From positions 36,496-100,495 of the forward strand of contig JAUNQI010000006.1 of the NCBI GenBank assembly GCA_030536255.1: DNA of 64,000 nt, given 5' to 3'. Both the position numbers and the translations under genes were made by a program. The DNA is from Eubacteriales bacterium. GTDB lineage: Bacteria; Bacillota; Clostridia; Oscillospirales; Oscillospiraceae. Under the pieces are notes generated by a model. It did no database searches. It was not told the DNA's origin and worked only from the letters and a program-made list of their open reading frames with translations. Numbering within the stretch: position 1 is the first letter of the stretch; the number at the start of each line of letters is the position of its first letter. Shown here piece after piece: positions 20,638-29,381 of this stretch.

Positions 20638-20668
20638 AAAGGGGAGAGGAAAAATTCCTCTTCCCTTT
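20638..20668 (+). other. Long hairpin between dnaK and dnaJ
   Basis: Fourteen consecutive pairs (one G-U) join 20638-20651 to 20655-20668 with an AAA loop. The structure ends two bases before the AGGAG ribosome binding site of dnaJ. There is no proper T-tract, so it may be a weak terminator, an RNA-processing or stability element, or a translation modulator that lowers DnaJ relative to DnaK. Confidence 0.75.
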
Positions 20669-20678
20669 AGGAGCGTAT

Positions 20679-21824
20679 ATGGCAGAAAAAAGAGATTATT
20701 ATGAAGTACTCGGCGTATCCAAAACCGCAACGGCTGACGAAATAAAAAAGGCATACCGTAAGATTACAAAGGAGAACCATCCCGATCTTCATCCCGGCGA
20801 CAAGGCCTGCGAAGAGCGCTTCAAGGAAGCTAATGAAGCTTACGAGGTTCTCTCAGACGAAGAGAAACGCAGAAAATACGACCAGTTCGGTATGGCTGCA
20901 TTCGATCCCAACTCCGGCTTTGGAGCGGGCGGATTCGGCGGAGGATTTGACTTTGGAGATCTCAGCGATCTGTTCGGAGGCATAGGCGATATTTTCGGCG
21001 GCGGTTTCGGTGGTTTCGGCGGTTCAAGAAGAGCTGATCCGAATGCTCCTCGCAAAGGCAGCGATGTCCGGGCGGATCTGACCATTTCCTTTGAAGAAGC
21101 AGCTTTCGGTTGCCAGAAGGAAGTCACTGTTCCCATAATTGAACAGTGTTCCGACTGTAAAGGCAACGGCTGTGCTCCCGGAACAACGCCTGAAATCTGC
21201 CCGGACTGCAAAGGCTCCGGTCAGACTGTTACACAGCAGCGCACTCCGTTCGGTATGGCTCAGTCTGTGGGCCGCTGCTCAAGATGCGGCGGAACGGGAA
21301 AAATCATTCACCAGCCCTGTAAAACATGCAAGGGTATGGGAAATATTCGCCGTCAGCATAAGATTTCCGTTAAGGTTCCTGAAGGAATCGATGACGGGCA
21401 GGCCCTTCCCATGAGAGGGAAAGGAAACGCCGGCGCCAATAACGGCCCTGCCGGAGATCTTTATGTCTCTATTTCTGTTCGTCCGCATGAGATATTTGAA
21501 CGTGAAGGAACCAGCGTTTATATTGTTCAGGATATCAGCTATGCTGAGGCAGCACTCGGTGCGGATATTGAAGTCCCGACGCTTGACGGAAAGGTAAAGC
21601 TTACCATCCCCGAAGGCACTCAGCCCGGCGCGGTATTCCGCCTCAAAGGGAAGGGAATTCCCTATCTTAACGGGAAAGGTGCACGCGGTGATCAGTTCAT
21701 CACTGTAAATCTGGCCGTTCCCAAGAAGCTGACGAATGAGCAGAAGGAACTTCTCAGAAAGTTTGCTGCATCTATGGGCTCCTCCACGGTTAAGGCCGGC
21801 GGAATTTTCGGTAAGAAGAAATAA
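20679..21824 (+). CDS. dnaJ: Chaperone protein DnaJ (Hsp40)
   Basis: A 381-residue type I J-protein that delivers clients to DnaK and stimulates its ATPase. The J domain (residues 4-70) carries the HPD motif in ENHPDLHPGD. It is followed by a Gly/Phe-rich stretch (about 75-120) and four CxxCxGxG zinc repeats: CSDCKGNG, CPDCKGSG, CSRCGGTG and CKTCKGMG. The C-terminal substrate domains are complete. It ends the heat-shock operon, although the next gene starts only five bases later. Confidence 0.97.
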   Translation: MAEKRDYYEVLGVSKTATADEIKKAYRKITKENHPDLHPGDKACEERFKEANEAYEVLSDEEKRRKYDQFGMAAFDPNSGFGAGGFGGGFDFGDLSDLFGGIGDIFGGGFGGFGGSRRADPNAPRKGSDVRADLTISFEEAAFGCQKEVTVPIIEQCSDCKGNGCAPGTTPEICPDCKGSGQTVTQQRTPFGMAQSVGRCSRCGGTGKIIHQPCKTCKGMGNIRRQHKISVKVPEGIDDGQALPMRGKGNAGANNGPAGDLYVSISVRPHEIFEREGTSVYIVQDISYAEAALGADIEVPTLDGKVKLTIPEGTQPGAVFRLKGKGIPYLNGKGARGDQFITVNLAVPKKLTNEQKELLRKFAASMGSSTVKAGGIFGKKK

Positions 21825-21829
21825 CGCGT

Positions 21830-22795
21830 ATGAAGCTCATTGCTCCCGATTATTATTCTTCTTTTTCCTGTATTGCCGGTAAATGCAGAAACAGCTGCTG
21901 TATCGGCTGGGAAATCGATATTGACGAGTATACCGCTGAGTATTATAGAACTCTCAGCGGTGATCTCGGCATCAAACTGAAAAACTCTATTGCAGAAGGT
22001 CCCTCAGGATCTTCTTTTATTCTCTCCGAAGAAGAACGATGCCCCTTTTTAAACAGAGAAGGGCTTTGCGATATCATTCTCCAGCTCGGGGAGGATTCGT
22101 TATGCCAGATATGCAGCGATCATCCAAGATTCAGAAATTACTTTTCAGACAGAACAGAAATTGGGCTCGGCCTGTGCTGTGAATCGGCAGCTCATCTGAT
22201 CCTTACAAAGAAAGAAAAAACCCATCTTACGATGATCTGCGACGATAAATGTGGAGAAGCGCTTTCAAAATCTGACGCCGATGCTCTGGAAATGCGTGAT
22301 AAGCTGATTGAAATTGCCCAGCAGCGGGAAATAGGTATCCTCTCCAGAATTAAAAAAATTCTTTTCTGTTTTGCATCCGAAACAACCTCCGCCTGCATTC
22401 CGGCATCCCGAATGCTGACACTTGAACAGTTAAACAGCTCATGGACGGACCGGCTTCTCCGGCTAAATGAATACGAAAAGGGAAATAAGCAGTTGGATCT
22501 GTCCGAGTTTGATCAGATTTTCAGGCAATACGCAACGGTTTTTGAGCAGTTTCTTGTCTATCTTCTTTTCAGACATTTCCCCGATGCTGTACAGTCCGAA
22601 AGGCAACGGGAATACCTGCTTTTCATCGTTTCCTCCGTCATTCTAACGGCAAGAATGCTAAAAGTGTCCTGTTCTGCAGCTAATAATTTCTCCTGTGTGG
22701 AAGAACTGACAGACATAATCAGAGAATGGTCTGCTGAAATAGAATATTCCGATGAGAATATTGAAAAGCTTCTTTTCTTTTTTGAAGACAAATAA
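21830..22795 (+). CDS. FliB-family Cys-rich protein (lysine-N-methylase like)
   Basis: The 321-residue protein has the N-terminal pattern of the FliB/YkgJ-type family: APDYYSSFSCIAGKCRNSCC near residues 4-23, then CPFLNREGLCDI and SLCQICSDHPR, with Cys spaced as metal or Fe-S ligands. FliB was named as a flagellin lysine methylase in Salmonella. Homologues are common in non-flagellated Clostridia, where the substrate is unknown. The C-terminal half is helical with no motif I recognise. It starts five bases after dnaJ and may be transcribed with it. Family assignment is from the Cys pattern; function is unproven. Confidence 0.75.
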   Translation: MKLIAPDYYSSFSCIAGKCRNSCCIGWEIDIDEYTAEYYRTLSGDLGIKLKNSIAEGPSGSSFILSEEERCPFLNREGLCDIILQLGEDSLCQICSDHPRFRNYFSDRTEIGLGLCCESAAHLILTKKEKTHLTMICDDKCGEALSKSDADALEMRDKLIEIAQQREIGILSRIKKILFCFASETTSACIPASRMLTLEQLNSSWTDRLLRLNEYEKGNKQLDLSEFDQIFRQYATVFEQFLVYLLFRHFPDAVQSERQREYLLFIVSSVILTARMLKVSCSAANNFSCVEELTDIIREWSAEIEYSDENIEKLLFFFEDK

Positions 22796-22836
22796 AATTC
22801 GATCAATTCCAATACAAGAAAACTGAGGTTTGCTTC

Positions 22837-23559
22837 ATGAACAGAATAAAAGTACTCCTGTGGGACATAGACGGTACCGTCTTGAATTTCAAAGCCGCCG
22901 AAAAAGCTGCCGTTCGTAAAGGATTCCGGAACATGTCTCTCGGAGAATGCACCGATGAAATGATATCCGTTTATTCCGATATTAACGACAAATACTGGCA
23001 GCTTCTCGAGAAAGGAGAACTGGCCAAGCCGGAGATCCTGGTTTACAGATTCAGAGATTTCTTTATACAGTACGGAATCGATCCTAATCTTGCTGATTCA
23101 TTTAATGCACAGTATCAGTATGACCTCGGAGATACAATCTGTTTCAACGATAACGCGTATGAATTGCTCAAATCTCTCGGAAAAGAATATCGGATGTTTG
23201 CCGTTACAAACGGAACCGCTCATGCACAGCATAAGAAGCTGACTCTTTCCGTCCTGATCGATATTTTCGATGATTATTTCATATCTGATGAAATAGGTTA
23301 TGAAAAACCTTCAAAAGAGTATTTTAATGCGGTCTTTAACAGTATCCGAATAAAATTTGATTTTTCTCCCGATGAGGCAATGATCATCGGAGATTCTCTG
23401 ACAAGTGACATTACAGGCGGAATCAATGCCGGGATCAGAACCTGCTGGTATAATCCGGGATTCCTGAAAAACACGCATGATCTTCCTGTTGACTTTGAGA
23501 TACGTAATTTAAATGAAATATGGCAGATCCTATCTGCCTGCGGAGGGAAAGATGACTGA
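22837..23559 (+). CDS. HAD-superfamily phosphatase, YjjG type
   Basis: A 240-residue HAD hydrolase. Motif I is LLWDIDGTVLNF (catalytic Asp near residues 9-11), motif II is AVTNGT near 125, motif III is the Lys in YEKPSKEYF near 153, and motif IV is IIGDSLTSDITGG near 185. The helical cap and overall length match YjjG-type pyrimidine nucleotidases, which clean up non-canonical nucleotides. Its end overlaps the M18 aminopeptidase start by eight bases, so the two are translationally coupled. Confidence 0.87.
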   Translation: MNRIKVLLWDIDGTVLNFKAAEKAAVRKGFRNMSLGECTDEMISVYSDINDKYWQLLEKGELAKPEILVYRFRDFFIQYGIDPNLADSFNAQYQYDLGDTICFNDNAYELLKSLGKEYRMFAVTNGTAHAQHKKLTLSVLIDIFDDYFISDEIGYEKPSKEYFNAVFNSIRIKFDFSPDEAMIIGDSLTSDITGGINAGIRTCWYNPGFLKNTHDLPVDFEIRNLNEIWQILSACGGKDD

Positions 23560-24883
23560 AACAACTGAGAAAAACTCCTGCCGGGAAGCGGAGGAACTGA
23601 TAAATTTCATCCGGAAAAGTCCGACAGCTTTTCATACTGTCAGCACAATTAAAGCTATGCTCGACGAAAACGGATTCACTCAGCTTTTTGAAGAAAATGA
23701 ATGGGCTCCCGCTCCTGGCAATAAATACTACGTCATTCGCAACTGCTCCAGCATCATTGCTGTTTCTGTCGGCAGCTGTCTGCAGAATCCTTCTTTCCAG
23801 ATAACGGCGTCTCACAGTGACTCTCCGTTATTTAAAGTAAAGGAGAATGCTATCCTTAAAACGAAAGAGAAATATGCCCGTCTTAACACAGAGGGATACG
23901 GAGGAATGATCTGCTCCTCCTGGCTTGACCGTCCCCTTTCTCTCGCCGGAAGAGCTGTAGTCAAAAATGGATCAAAATTTGAATCCAGGTTGTTCAATAT
24001 TGACCGGGATCTCCTTCTGATACCAAATGTTGCCATTCATATGAACCGGAGCGTTAATGAAGGGACTTCTTTCAACAAGCAGACAGATATGCTCCCGCTG
24101 TTCAGTACTTCTCTTCCGTCCGAAGAGGATTTTAAAAAGATGATTGCAGATGAGCTCGGAGTCCTCCCGGAACAGCTTTACGGTTCCGATACGTTTCTGT
24201 ATTGCCGGTCAGCTCCTTCTGTATGGGGCAAGGATAATGAATTTATATCCTCTCCCAGACTCGACGATCTTCAGTGTGTCTTCTCTTCCCTGCTTGGTTT
24301 TCTAAACGGGAAGAACGAAAAGAATATCAATGTATTTGCATGCCTTGACAATGAAGAAGTCGGTTCCGGTACAAGGCAGGGCGCCGCATCTACTTTTCTT
24401 CCTGATGTGCTCGGAAGGATTTCTCAGGCGGTTTTCCGCGAAAAGGAAGGATATTACCGCGCCGCATCTTCCGGGTTCATGCTCAGCTGTGACAACGCCC
24501 ATGCAGTTCATCCGAACCATCCGGAAAAGACGGATGATACCAACTGCGTGTATATCAATGAAGGAATCGTTCTGAAATCCCATGCCGGGCAGAAATATAC
24601 AAGCGATGCCGTCGGAATGGCTGCCTTCAGAGAAATCTGTAAAAGGGCAGATGTTCCTGTACAGGTTTTTGCAAATCGCTCTGACTCAGCCGGTGGGAGC
24701 ACACTTGGAAATATTGCTATGGGACAGATTTCCATGTGCTGTGTTGACGTCGGACTTCCCCAACTGGCAATGCATTCCTCTTATGAGACAGCCGGGGTCA
24801 AAGATACGTCTTTCATGATACGCGCTGTTAATGAATTCTATAACAGCCATTTTGAGGTATCGGGGGACTCTTTCTCTGTCTGA
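23552..24883 (+). CDS. M18 family aminopeptidase
   Basis: A 443-residue dinuclear zinc aminopeptidase that removes N-terminal residues from peptides in the cytoplasm. Metal-ligand segments are visible: TASHSDSPLFKVK near residue 92, CLDNEEVGSGTRQGA near 270-284, and MLSCDNAHAVHPNHP near 310-325, with the C-terminal AMHSSYETAG His. The ATG at 23552 has GGAGG five bases upstream and is preferred to an in-frame ATG at 23513 inside the HAD gene. A strong terminator follows. Confidence 0.92.
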   Translation: MTETTEKNSCREAEELINFIRKSPTAFHTVSTIKAMLDENGFTQLFEENEWAPAPGNKYYVIRNCSSIIAVSVGSCLQNPSFQITASHSDSPLFKVKENAILKTKEKYARLNTEGYGGMICSSWLDRPLSLAGRAVVKNGSKFESRLFNIDRDLLLIPNVAIHMNRSVNEGTSFNKQTDMLPLFSTSLPSEEDFKKMIADELGVLPEQLYGSDTFLYCRSAPSVWGKDNEFISSPRLDDLQCVFSSLLGFLNGKNEKNINVFACLDNEEVGSGTRQGAASTFLPDVLGRISQAVFREKEGYYRAASSGFMLSCDNAHAVHPNHPEKTDDTNCVYINEGIVLKSHAGQKYTSDAVGMAAFREICKRADVPVQVFANRSDSAGGSTLGNIAMGQISMCCVDVGLPQLAMHSSYETAGVKDTSFMIRAVNEFYNSHFEVSGDSFSV

Positions 24884-24937
24884 ATCGGATATTATTTTTG
24901 GTTCGTGTATCTGTACCAATACTGTTTTACCTCTTGA

Positions 24938-24990
24938 AAAAAGAGAAGCTCTTATGACTGTTTTCAGCCGTAAGAGCTTCTCTTTTTCTT
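24938..24990. terminator. Bidirectional terminator between the M18 gene and hflC
   Basis: Seventeen-base arms 24938-24954 and 24971-24987 are perfectly complementary. They start with A-rich and end with T-rich runs, so both converging transcripts see a hairpin followed by U residues. Confidence 0.93.
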
Positions 24991-25037
24991 TTTAATTTTG
25001 TTTAACTTTAATCCATTTTCACTTTATCCGGAAACTA

Positions 25038-25913
25038 TTATTGGAATATCTGAGCCACCGGGCTTTCAGAATCAAGAACGATCGTTTTGTTTCCACCCTG
25101 AAGGGAATCTTCCATAGCATCAAGAGCGATCATAAAGGTATAGAATCCAGCTTCATCATCCGTATCATAAACATCGGAAAGAATCCTCATATATTCGGCA
25201 TCCCCTTCCGCCCGTATTGTTTCGGCAGCAGCATTTGCCTCAGATATGATGATCTTCACTTTTTTGTCCGCTTCGTTCCGGATCCGTTTTGCCTCCGCAT
25301 TTCCTTCAGCGGCATATGAGGCAGCAATATTATTGCGCTCGGAAATCATTCGGGTGTAGACCGCTTCTTTATTGTCATCCGGAAGATCCAGTGTCTTTGT
25401 TTCAACGGCGATCATCTCAATGCCATACCTGTCAAAATTATCCCCTATATTATCCATGACAAGCTGAACAACATATCCATCTCTTCCGGAAATGATCGTT
25501 TCCTGTTTCTGAGATGAGATAACCGTCTTTAGCGCATTATACACGATTGCGTTGATTCTGCTCTCAGCATTCGAAATGCTTCCGGAAAGTGATTCAATAA
25601 ACTGTCTCGGATCGCTGATCTTCCAGAGTGCAAATGAATCAAGCACCATAGAATGCTTATCGGCCGTGATAACATCACTGATCGGAAGGTCATAAAGTAA
25701 CTCGGTTTTCGGCAATGCAGATACTGACTGGATAAACGGAACCTTAAAATAGAGGCCCGGCTCATCCTTGACATCGCTGACAGCACCGAATTCAAGAACA
25801 ACTCCGTACTCATTCTGCTCAACAATGAACAGAGCATTCATTGCAAGAAATACAGCAATAACGATAATTCCCACAATAAGAACTGTTGTCGTTGTATTTT
25901 TTAAGTTCTTCAC
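25038..25913 (-). CDS. hflC: Protease modulator HflC (SPFH/band 7 membrane protein)
   Basis: A 291-residue protein with an N-terminal membrane helix (about residues 9-30) and an SPFH domain after VEQNEYGVVLEFG, followed by a long Ala/Glu-rich helix (about 195-240). HflC forms with HflK a large membrane cage around FtsH and limits its proteolysis. The ATG overlaps the hflK stop by four bases. Size and topology are typical. Confidence 0.92.
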   Translation of the reverse strand: MKNLKNTTTTVLIVGIIVIAVFLAMNALFIVEQNEYGVVLEFGAVSDVKDEPGLYFKVPFIQSVSALPKTELLYDLPISDVITADKHSMVLDSFALWKISDPRQFIESLSGSISNAESRINAIVYNALKTVISSQKQETIISGRDGYVVQLVMDNIGDNFDRYGIEMIAVETKTLDLPDDNKEAVYTRMISERNNIAASYAAEGNAEAKRIRNEADKKVKIIISEANAAAETIRAEGDAEYMRILSDVYDTDDEAGFYTFMIALDAMEDSLQGGNKTIVLDSESPVAQIFQ

Positions 25914-26908
25914 TTCTCAGTCCTCCCTTCAGAAGTTTCTTCACGGGAAGCGAAATCATCCAACGGGAGCATCGTGGAAACTTCTGCTCCCTCATTTCCC
26001 ATTATATATACTTTAACATCAGGAAATACCTTGGTTATCATCTCATAATAAAGGCGCTGACGGGTTATCTCAGGATACTTTGAGTACTCCTCATAAAGCT
26101 TGGAAAAACGGGATGCCTGACCCGTTGCGTCATTGATCCTGGCAGTTTTATATGCCTCTGCCTGCTGAAGGATCTCATCTGCATCCGCCTGAGCCGCCGG
26201 CAGTACTTCATTTGCATATTTGTTGGCATTATTTGTTGCAGTTTCCGCTTCCTGCTTAGCAGTTTCAACCGCCTTGAACGCTTCTTGAACCTGCGCTGTA
26301 GGAGGTTCCGCGTCCTGAATTGTAATATTCACCAGCGTGATACCAAGATCTTCTTTTTCAAGACGTTCAAGAATCTTAGCTTTTATTGAAGCCTGAATCT
26401 CACTTTTCCCGGTAGTGATGACATCATCAACATTGTACAGTCCAATCGTATCTCTGATATAAGACTGACAAAGCATCTTCAGGATATTGACCGGATCAGC
26501 AGAATTATAAATGTATTTCACGGGATCCGTAACACGATATTCCACATAGAAATCAACATTTACGAAATTGTAGTCCACGGTAATCATCACAGATTCCGAA
26601 GTGATGGATTCACCGGTCCTGCTGTCATATCCGATCGTAAATCCCTTTGTGGCTTTTGAAACGATCGTTTTCTGCTGAATAAAGGGGATTTTAAACTTCA
26701 AGCCCGGCTCACTGATAACTGAAGGATGGCCAAAAGTAGTGATCACCGCGTATTCATCTTCATTGAGCTGATAAAAGGAATTCATCCCTACAAGCAGCAC
26801 AATGATAACGATCAAAGCAAATATCGTGAGACCTATGCCTGCTTTTTTCCCCGGTCTGCGTGGACGGGCAGTATCCCCATACTGCGCATTCCCAAAATCT
26901 TCTGCCAT
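25910..26908 (-). CDS. hflK: FtsH protease activity modulator HflK
   Basis: The 332-residue partner of HflC begins MAEDFGNAQYGDTARPRRPG, has a membrane helix near residues 26-45 and an SPFH domain starting LNEDEYAVITTFG. A long helix (about 225-275) with the QEAETATNNANKYANEV pattern follows. The ATG at 26906-26908 has AAGGAA about eight bases upstream. An earlier in-frame start at 26977 would overlap the promoter and adds residues unlike the family. The pair lacks a neighbouring ftsH. Confidence 0.92.
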   Translation of the reverse strand: MAEDFGNAQYGDTARPRRPGKKAGIGLTIFALIVIIVLLVGMNSFYQLNEDEYAVITTFGHPSVISEPGLKFKIPFIQQKTIVSKATKGFTIGYDSRTGESITSESVMITVDYNFVNVDFYVEYRVTDPVKYIYNSADPVNILKMLCQSYIRDTIGLYNVDDVITTGKSEIQASIKAKILERLEKEDLGITLVNITIQDAEPPTAQVQEAFKAVETAKQEAETATNNANKYANEVLPAAQADADEILQQAEAYKTARINDATGQASRFSKLYEEYSKYPEITRQRLYYEMITKVFPDVKVYIMGNEGAEVSTMLPLDDFASREETSEGRTEK

Positions 26909-26948
26909 TCTTATGTTCCTTTCTGTTTCATTCACAAATATGTTTATA

Positions 26949-26977
26949 ATTTTATACCATATAGCTAAATAATTCAA
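26949..26977 (-). promoter_or_regulatory. hflKC promoter
   Basis: Minus-strand TTGAAT (26972-26977), a 17-base spacer and TAAAAT (26949-26954), about 40 bases upstream of the hflK ATG. Confidence 0.6.
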
Positions 26978-27014
26978 TTTCCGTTTTGTTAAATAATATT
27001 TCCCGATGTTTTTA

Positions 27015-27056
27015 TTGCGAAAAGAAAATGCTTATGGTATATTTCTCATATATGAG
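27015..27056 (+). promoter_or_regulatory. Promoter and palindromic site for the DUF1508 gene
   Basis: TTGCGA (27015-27020), 17 bases, TATATT (27038-27043). A perfect 12-base palindrome CTCATATATGAG (27045-27056) sits at the expected transcription start and could be an operator. Confidence 0.6.
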
Positions 27057-27102
27057 ATAATAAACAGCAAATACAAATATACTCAAATAAGGAGAAAATA
27101 AT

Positions 27103-27474
27103 ATGGGAAAATTTGCTATTAAACAGGCTAAGAACGGCCCGATGTTCAATCTTAAGGCTCGCAATGGACAGATCGTAGGCACAAGCGAAGTTTATTCCAG
27201 CATGTCAGCATGCAAAGCCGGAATCGAAAGCGTAAGAAAGGCCGTTGCAAAGGCAAAAATAGAGGATCAGACGCTCGCTGTTCCCGAAAAGCTTACCAAT
27301 CCGAAATTCGAAATCTATAAGGACAAGCGCGGTGAGTTCCGTTTCCGTCTCCGTGCTTCCAACGGAGAGAATATCCTTGCAGGCGAGGGATACAAATCAA
27401 AATACAGCTGCAAAAACGGAATTGCAAGTATCTGCAAAAATGCTCCTGACGCGGAAGTCGTTGAAGAAGATTAA
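27103..27474 (+). CDS. DUF1508 (UPF0339, YegP-like) protein
   Basis: A 123-residue protein made of two homologous DUF1508 repeats: residues 1-52 (GKFAIKQAKNGPMFNLKARN) and 64-118 (PKFEIYKDKRGEFRFRLRAS). Each has the W/F-F-L-K-A-x-N-G-E core and the SK-x-C-x-x-G-I ending (SMSACKAGIESV and KYSCKNGIASI). The family is small, cytoplasmic and of unknown biochemical role; members are often abundant or stress-induced. It has its own promoter and terminator, so it is monocistronic. AAGGAG precedes the start. Confidence 0.9.
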   Translation: MGKFAIKQAKNGPMFNLKARNGQIVGTSEVYSSMSACKAGIESVRKAVAKAKIEDQTLAVPEKLTNPKFEIYKDKRGEFRFRLRASNGENILAGEGYKSKYSCKNGIASICKNAPDAEVVEED

Positions 27475-27493
27475 TAAAAATAGTTTCTGTTCA

Positions 27494-27531
27494 AAAGCAG
27501 CAGACTCCGGAAATCCGAAGTCTGCTGCTTT
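27494..27531. terminator. Bidirectional terminator between DUF1508 and the NSS symporter
   Basis: Thirteen-base arms (27494-27506 and 27519-27531) pair perfectly, with AAA at the left edge and TTT at the right edge. Confidence 0.85.
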
Positions 27532-27544
27532 CTGCTTTACGTGC

Positions 27545-28888
27545 TCAGCCAATACCTCCGAGAATAGCTCCGGCGATCAGCGCTGTTATCGTGCAGATAA
27601 TGAAAACATATTTCCCTAGCGGGTAAAACCACGATCTCACGGCTTTCTTGCTGCCCAGATTCACCTGCTTCAAAGCTTCTTCTTTTGAAATGACCCAGAA
27701 GAACATTATTCCGGCAAGCAGTGCACCGAGGGGGCAGATGTAAATGGATACTACGTCCATCCACTGCGAAGTGATATGCTGAATACAAAGAGCAACCATG
27801 CATCCGAACGCAAGAATAACCGCAGTCGCGGGAACTCTTTTCAGCTTCAGTTCATCCTGAAGGAAAGCAATCGGAGCTTCATACAGATTGATTATAGAGG
27901 ATACTCCCGCAAACAGAACACAGACAAAGAAAATGATTGAAACGATCCTTCCCGCTGTTCCCATTCCGTTAAATACATTAACAAGATAGATAAACATCAG
28001 ACCAGGGCCGCCGGCAGAAAGCTTTTCTCCGGAGGTCGCCATTGCAGGGATAATAACCATTGCTGCAAGCAGTGCGGCAAGCGTATCAAATACAGCAACA
28101 TTTCGTGCGGAAACCTGAACGTCCTCATCCTTGCTGAGATATGATCCGTAAATAACGGTTCCGTTTCCTGCAATCGACAGAGAGAAGAATGCCTGACCAA
28201 ATGCATAGATCCATACTTTCGGATCCGAGAGTCCGTTTCCGTTAAAGGTAAAGATATATTTATAACCGTCTTTCGCACCGGGAAGCGTTGCAATGTATAT
28301 TCCCAGTAAAACAAAAAGGAAGAACAGTGTCGGCATCATCACTTTATTTGCTTTTTCGATTCCATTTGCAATTCCGAACGCCATGATTCCAAAAGAGATC
28401 ACAATAGCAACCACGATCCAGACGTTTGCACCCCATGAGTCAGCAGTCACTCCGAATGTTCCGCCAATTACATTCATATCCTGTCCCATCGCGGCAATCC
28501 CGCCGGAAAAAGCCATTACCGTATATTTAATGATCCAGCCCATAACAACCGTATAGCCAATTGCCAGTGCAAGAGAACCGAGAACCGGAAGACTGCCGAT
28601 AATTCTTCCCGACTTTTCATTCCCTCTCTGGGCTGTTGCCCAGCCAAATGCACCGACAGGTCCTGTTCCGGCAGCACGTCCGAGTGCCATCTCTTCGATT
28701 ATTCCCGTTGCACCGATCAGAATAACGAAAATAAAATACGGGAGAATAAAGGTAAGACCGCCATACGTGGAAACTAGATTCGGAAATCTCCAGATATTTC
28801 CCATTCCAACTGCGGAACCTATACAGGCGAGAACAAAACCTCTTCTGCTCGCAAAGCTGTCTCTCGGCTGATTTTTCTTTTCTGACAT
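27545..28888 (-). CDS. Neurotransmitter:sodium symporter (NSS) family amino acid transporter, probably Trp
   Basis: A 447-residue membrane protein with eleven or twelve helices and the hallmark SRRGFVLACIGSAVGMGNIWRFP start of the NSS family, split as RGFVLACIGSAVGMG and NIWRFP (about residues 16-36). Bacterial members such as LeuT and TnaT import amino acids with Na+. The ATG at 28886-28888 is preferred because AAAGGGATG lies just upstream; earlier in-frame starts fall in the leader terminator region. A T-box leader with a UGG specifier precedes it, so the substrate is inferred to be tryptophan. Confidence 0.9.
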   Translation of the reverse strand: MSEKKNQPRDSFASRRGFVLACIGSAVGMGNIWRFPNLVSTYGGLTFILPYFIFVILIGATGIIEEMALGRAAGTGPVGAFGWATAQRGNEKSGRIIGSLPVLGSLALAIGYTVVMGWIIKYTVMAFSGGIAAMGQDMNVIGGTFGVTADSWGANVWIVVAIVISFGIMAFGIANGIEKANKVMMPTLFFLFVLLGIYIATLPGAKDGYKYIFTFNGNGLSDPKVWIYAFGQAFFSLSIAGNGTVIYGSYLSKDEDVQVSARNVAVFDTLAALLAAMVIIPAMATSGEKLSAGGPGLMFIYLVNVFNGMGTAGRIVSIIFFVCVLFAGVSSIINLYEAPIAFLQDELKLKRVPATAVILAFGCMVALCIQHITSQWMDVVSIYICPLGALLAGIMFFWVISKEEALKQVNLGSKKAVRSWFYPLGKYVFIICTITALIAGAILGGIG

Positions 28889-28918
28889 TAATAACATCCC
28901 TTTCTGTTTTGAATAAAT

Positions 28919-28954
28919 AACAAAATCCCGCCAAATCTCTACAGATCTGACGGG
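28919..28954 (-). terminator. T-box regulated terminator
   Basis: Twelve pairs (two G-U type) close over the loop at 28939-28942; the minus-strand sequence after the stem is ATTTTGTT. It would form when tRNA is charged. Confidence 0.85.
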
Positions 28955-29205
28955 ACAGGAATACAAACCTGCGGTACCACCCGACTTGGCGCTTTCAGCA
29001 CCCTCTCAACCCACACTAACATGCGGAGATCTTTGTTAACGGAGGATCAGCTCCGGCTCGCATTGGCAGGTTGCCCTGCTTTCCGCTCACCCTCGGAAGC
29101 CCATTCACTTATCATATCCGTACCGCAATCCCAGCTGCTGCGGCTCTCTGCAACGTATTCAGATAAGCTACTTACTCTTCTTCAACGGTTTGTTGTTTTG
29201 TTATT
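28919..29205 (-). ncRNA. T-box riboswitch upstream of the NSS symporter (specifier reads UGG, Trp)
   Basis: On the minus strand the T-box consensus GGGTGGTACCGCAGGT lies at 28967-28982. It is followed by a terminator stem 28943-28954/28927-28938 with a four-base loop and T-rich tail. Upstream is a long stem I: AGTA (loop E type) on the 5' side, a CTTATC/GATAAG helix, and on the 3' side GAATGGG, giving GAA-UGG-G at the specifier position. UGG would pair with tRNA-Trp. The acceptor bulge is UGGU, which would pair best with discriminator A, so a G73 tRNA-Trp would need a wobble pair. The class is certain; the amino acid is inferred. Confidence 0.9.
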
Positions 29206-29208
29206 TAA

Positions 29209-29237
29209 AAGGTAACATACATATCTTATTTTGTCAA
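29209..29237 (-). promoter_or_regulatory. Putative promoter of the T-box transcript
   Basis: Minus-strand TTGACA (29232-29237) is followed after 17 bases by TACCTT (29209-29214), a weak -10. The -35 is perfect but the -10 matches poorly. Confidence 0.4.
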
Positions 29238-29336
29238 TTTTTTTCTTTCTGTTTCCCGATAAACGCGGAAATAGAATCGTTGTGAAATATTTTCCCGTTT
29301 TTCTCCTGAAAAATACATAAAAACAGCAAAAAACTC

Positions 29337-29365
29337 TTGCATTTATATCCTTGTTCTGCTATTAT
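29337..29365 (+). promoter_or_regulatory. rpsB-tsf promoter
   Basis: TTGCAT (29337-29342), 17-base spacer, TATTAT (29360-29365); transcription would start near 29372, giving a leader of about 108 bases. Confidence 0.75.
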
Positions 29366-29381
29366 ATTTGAGCATTTCACA

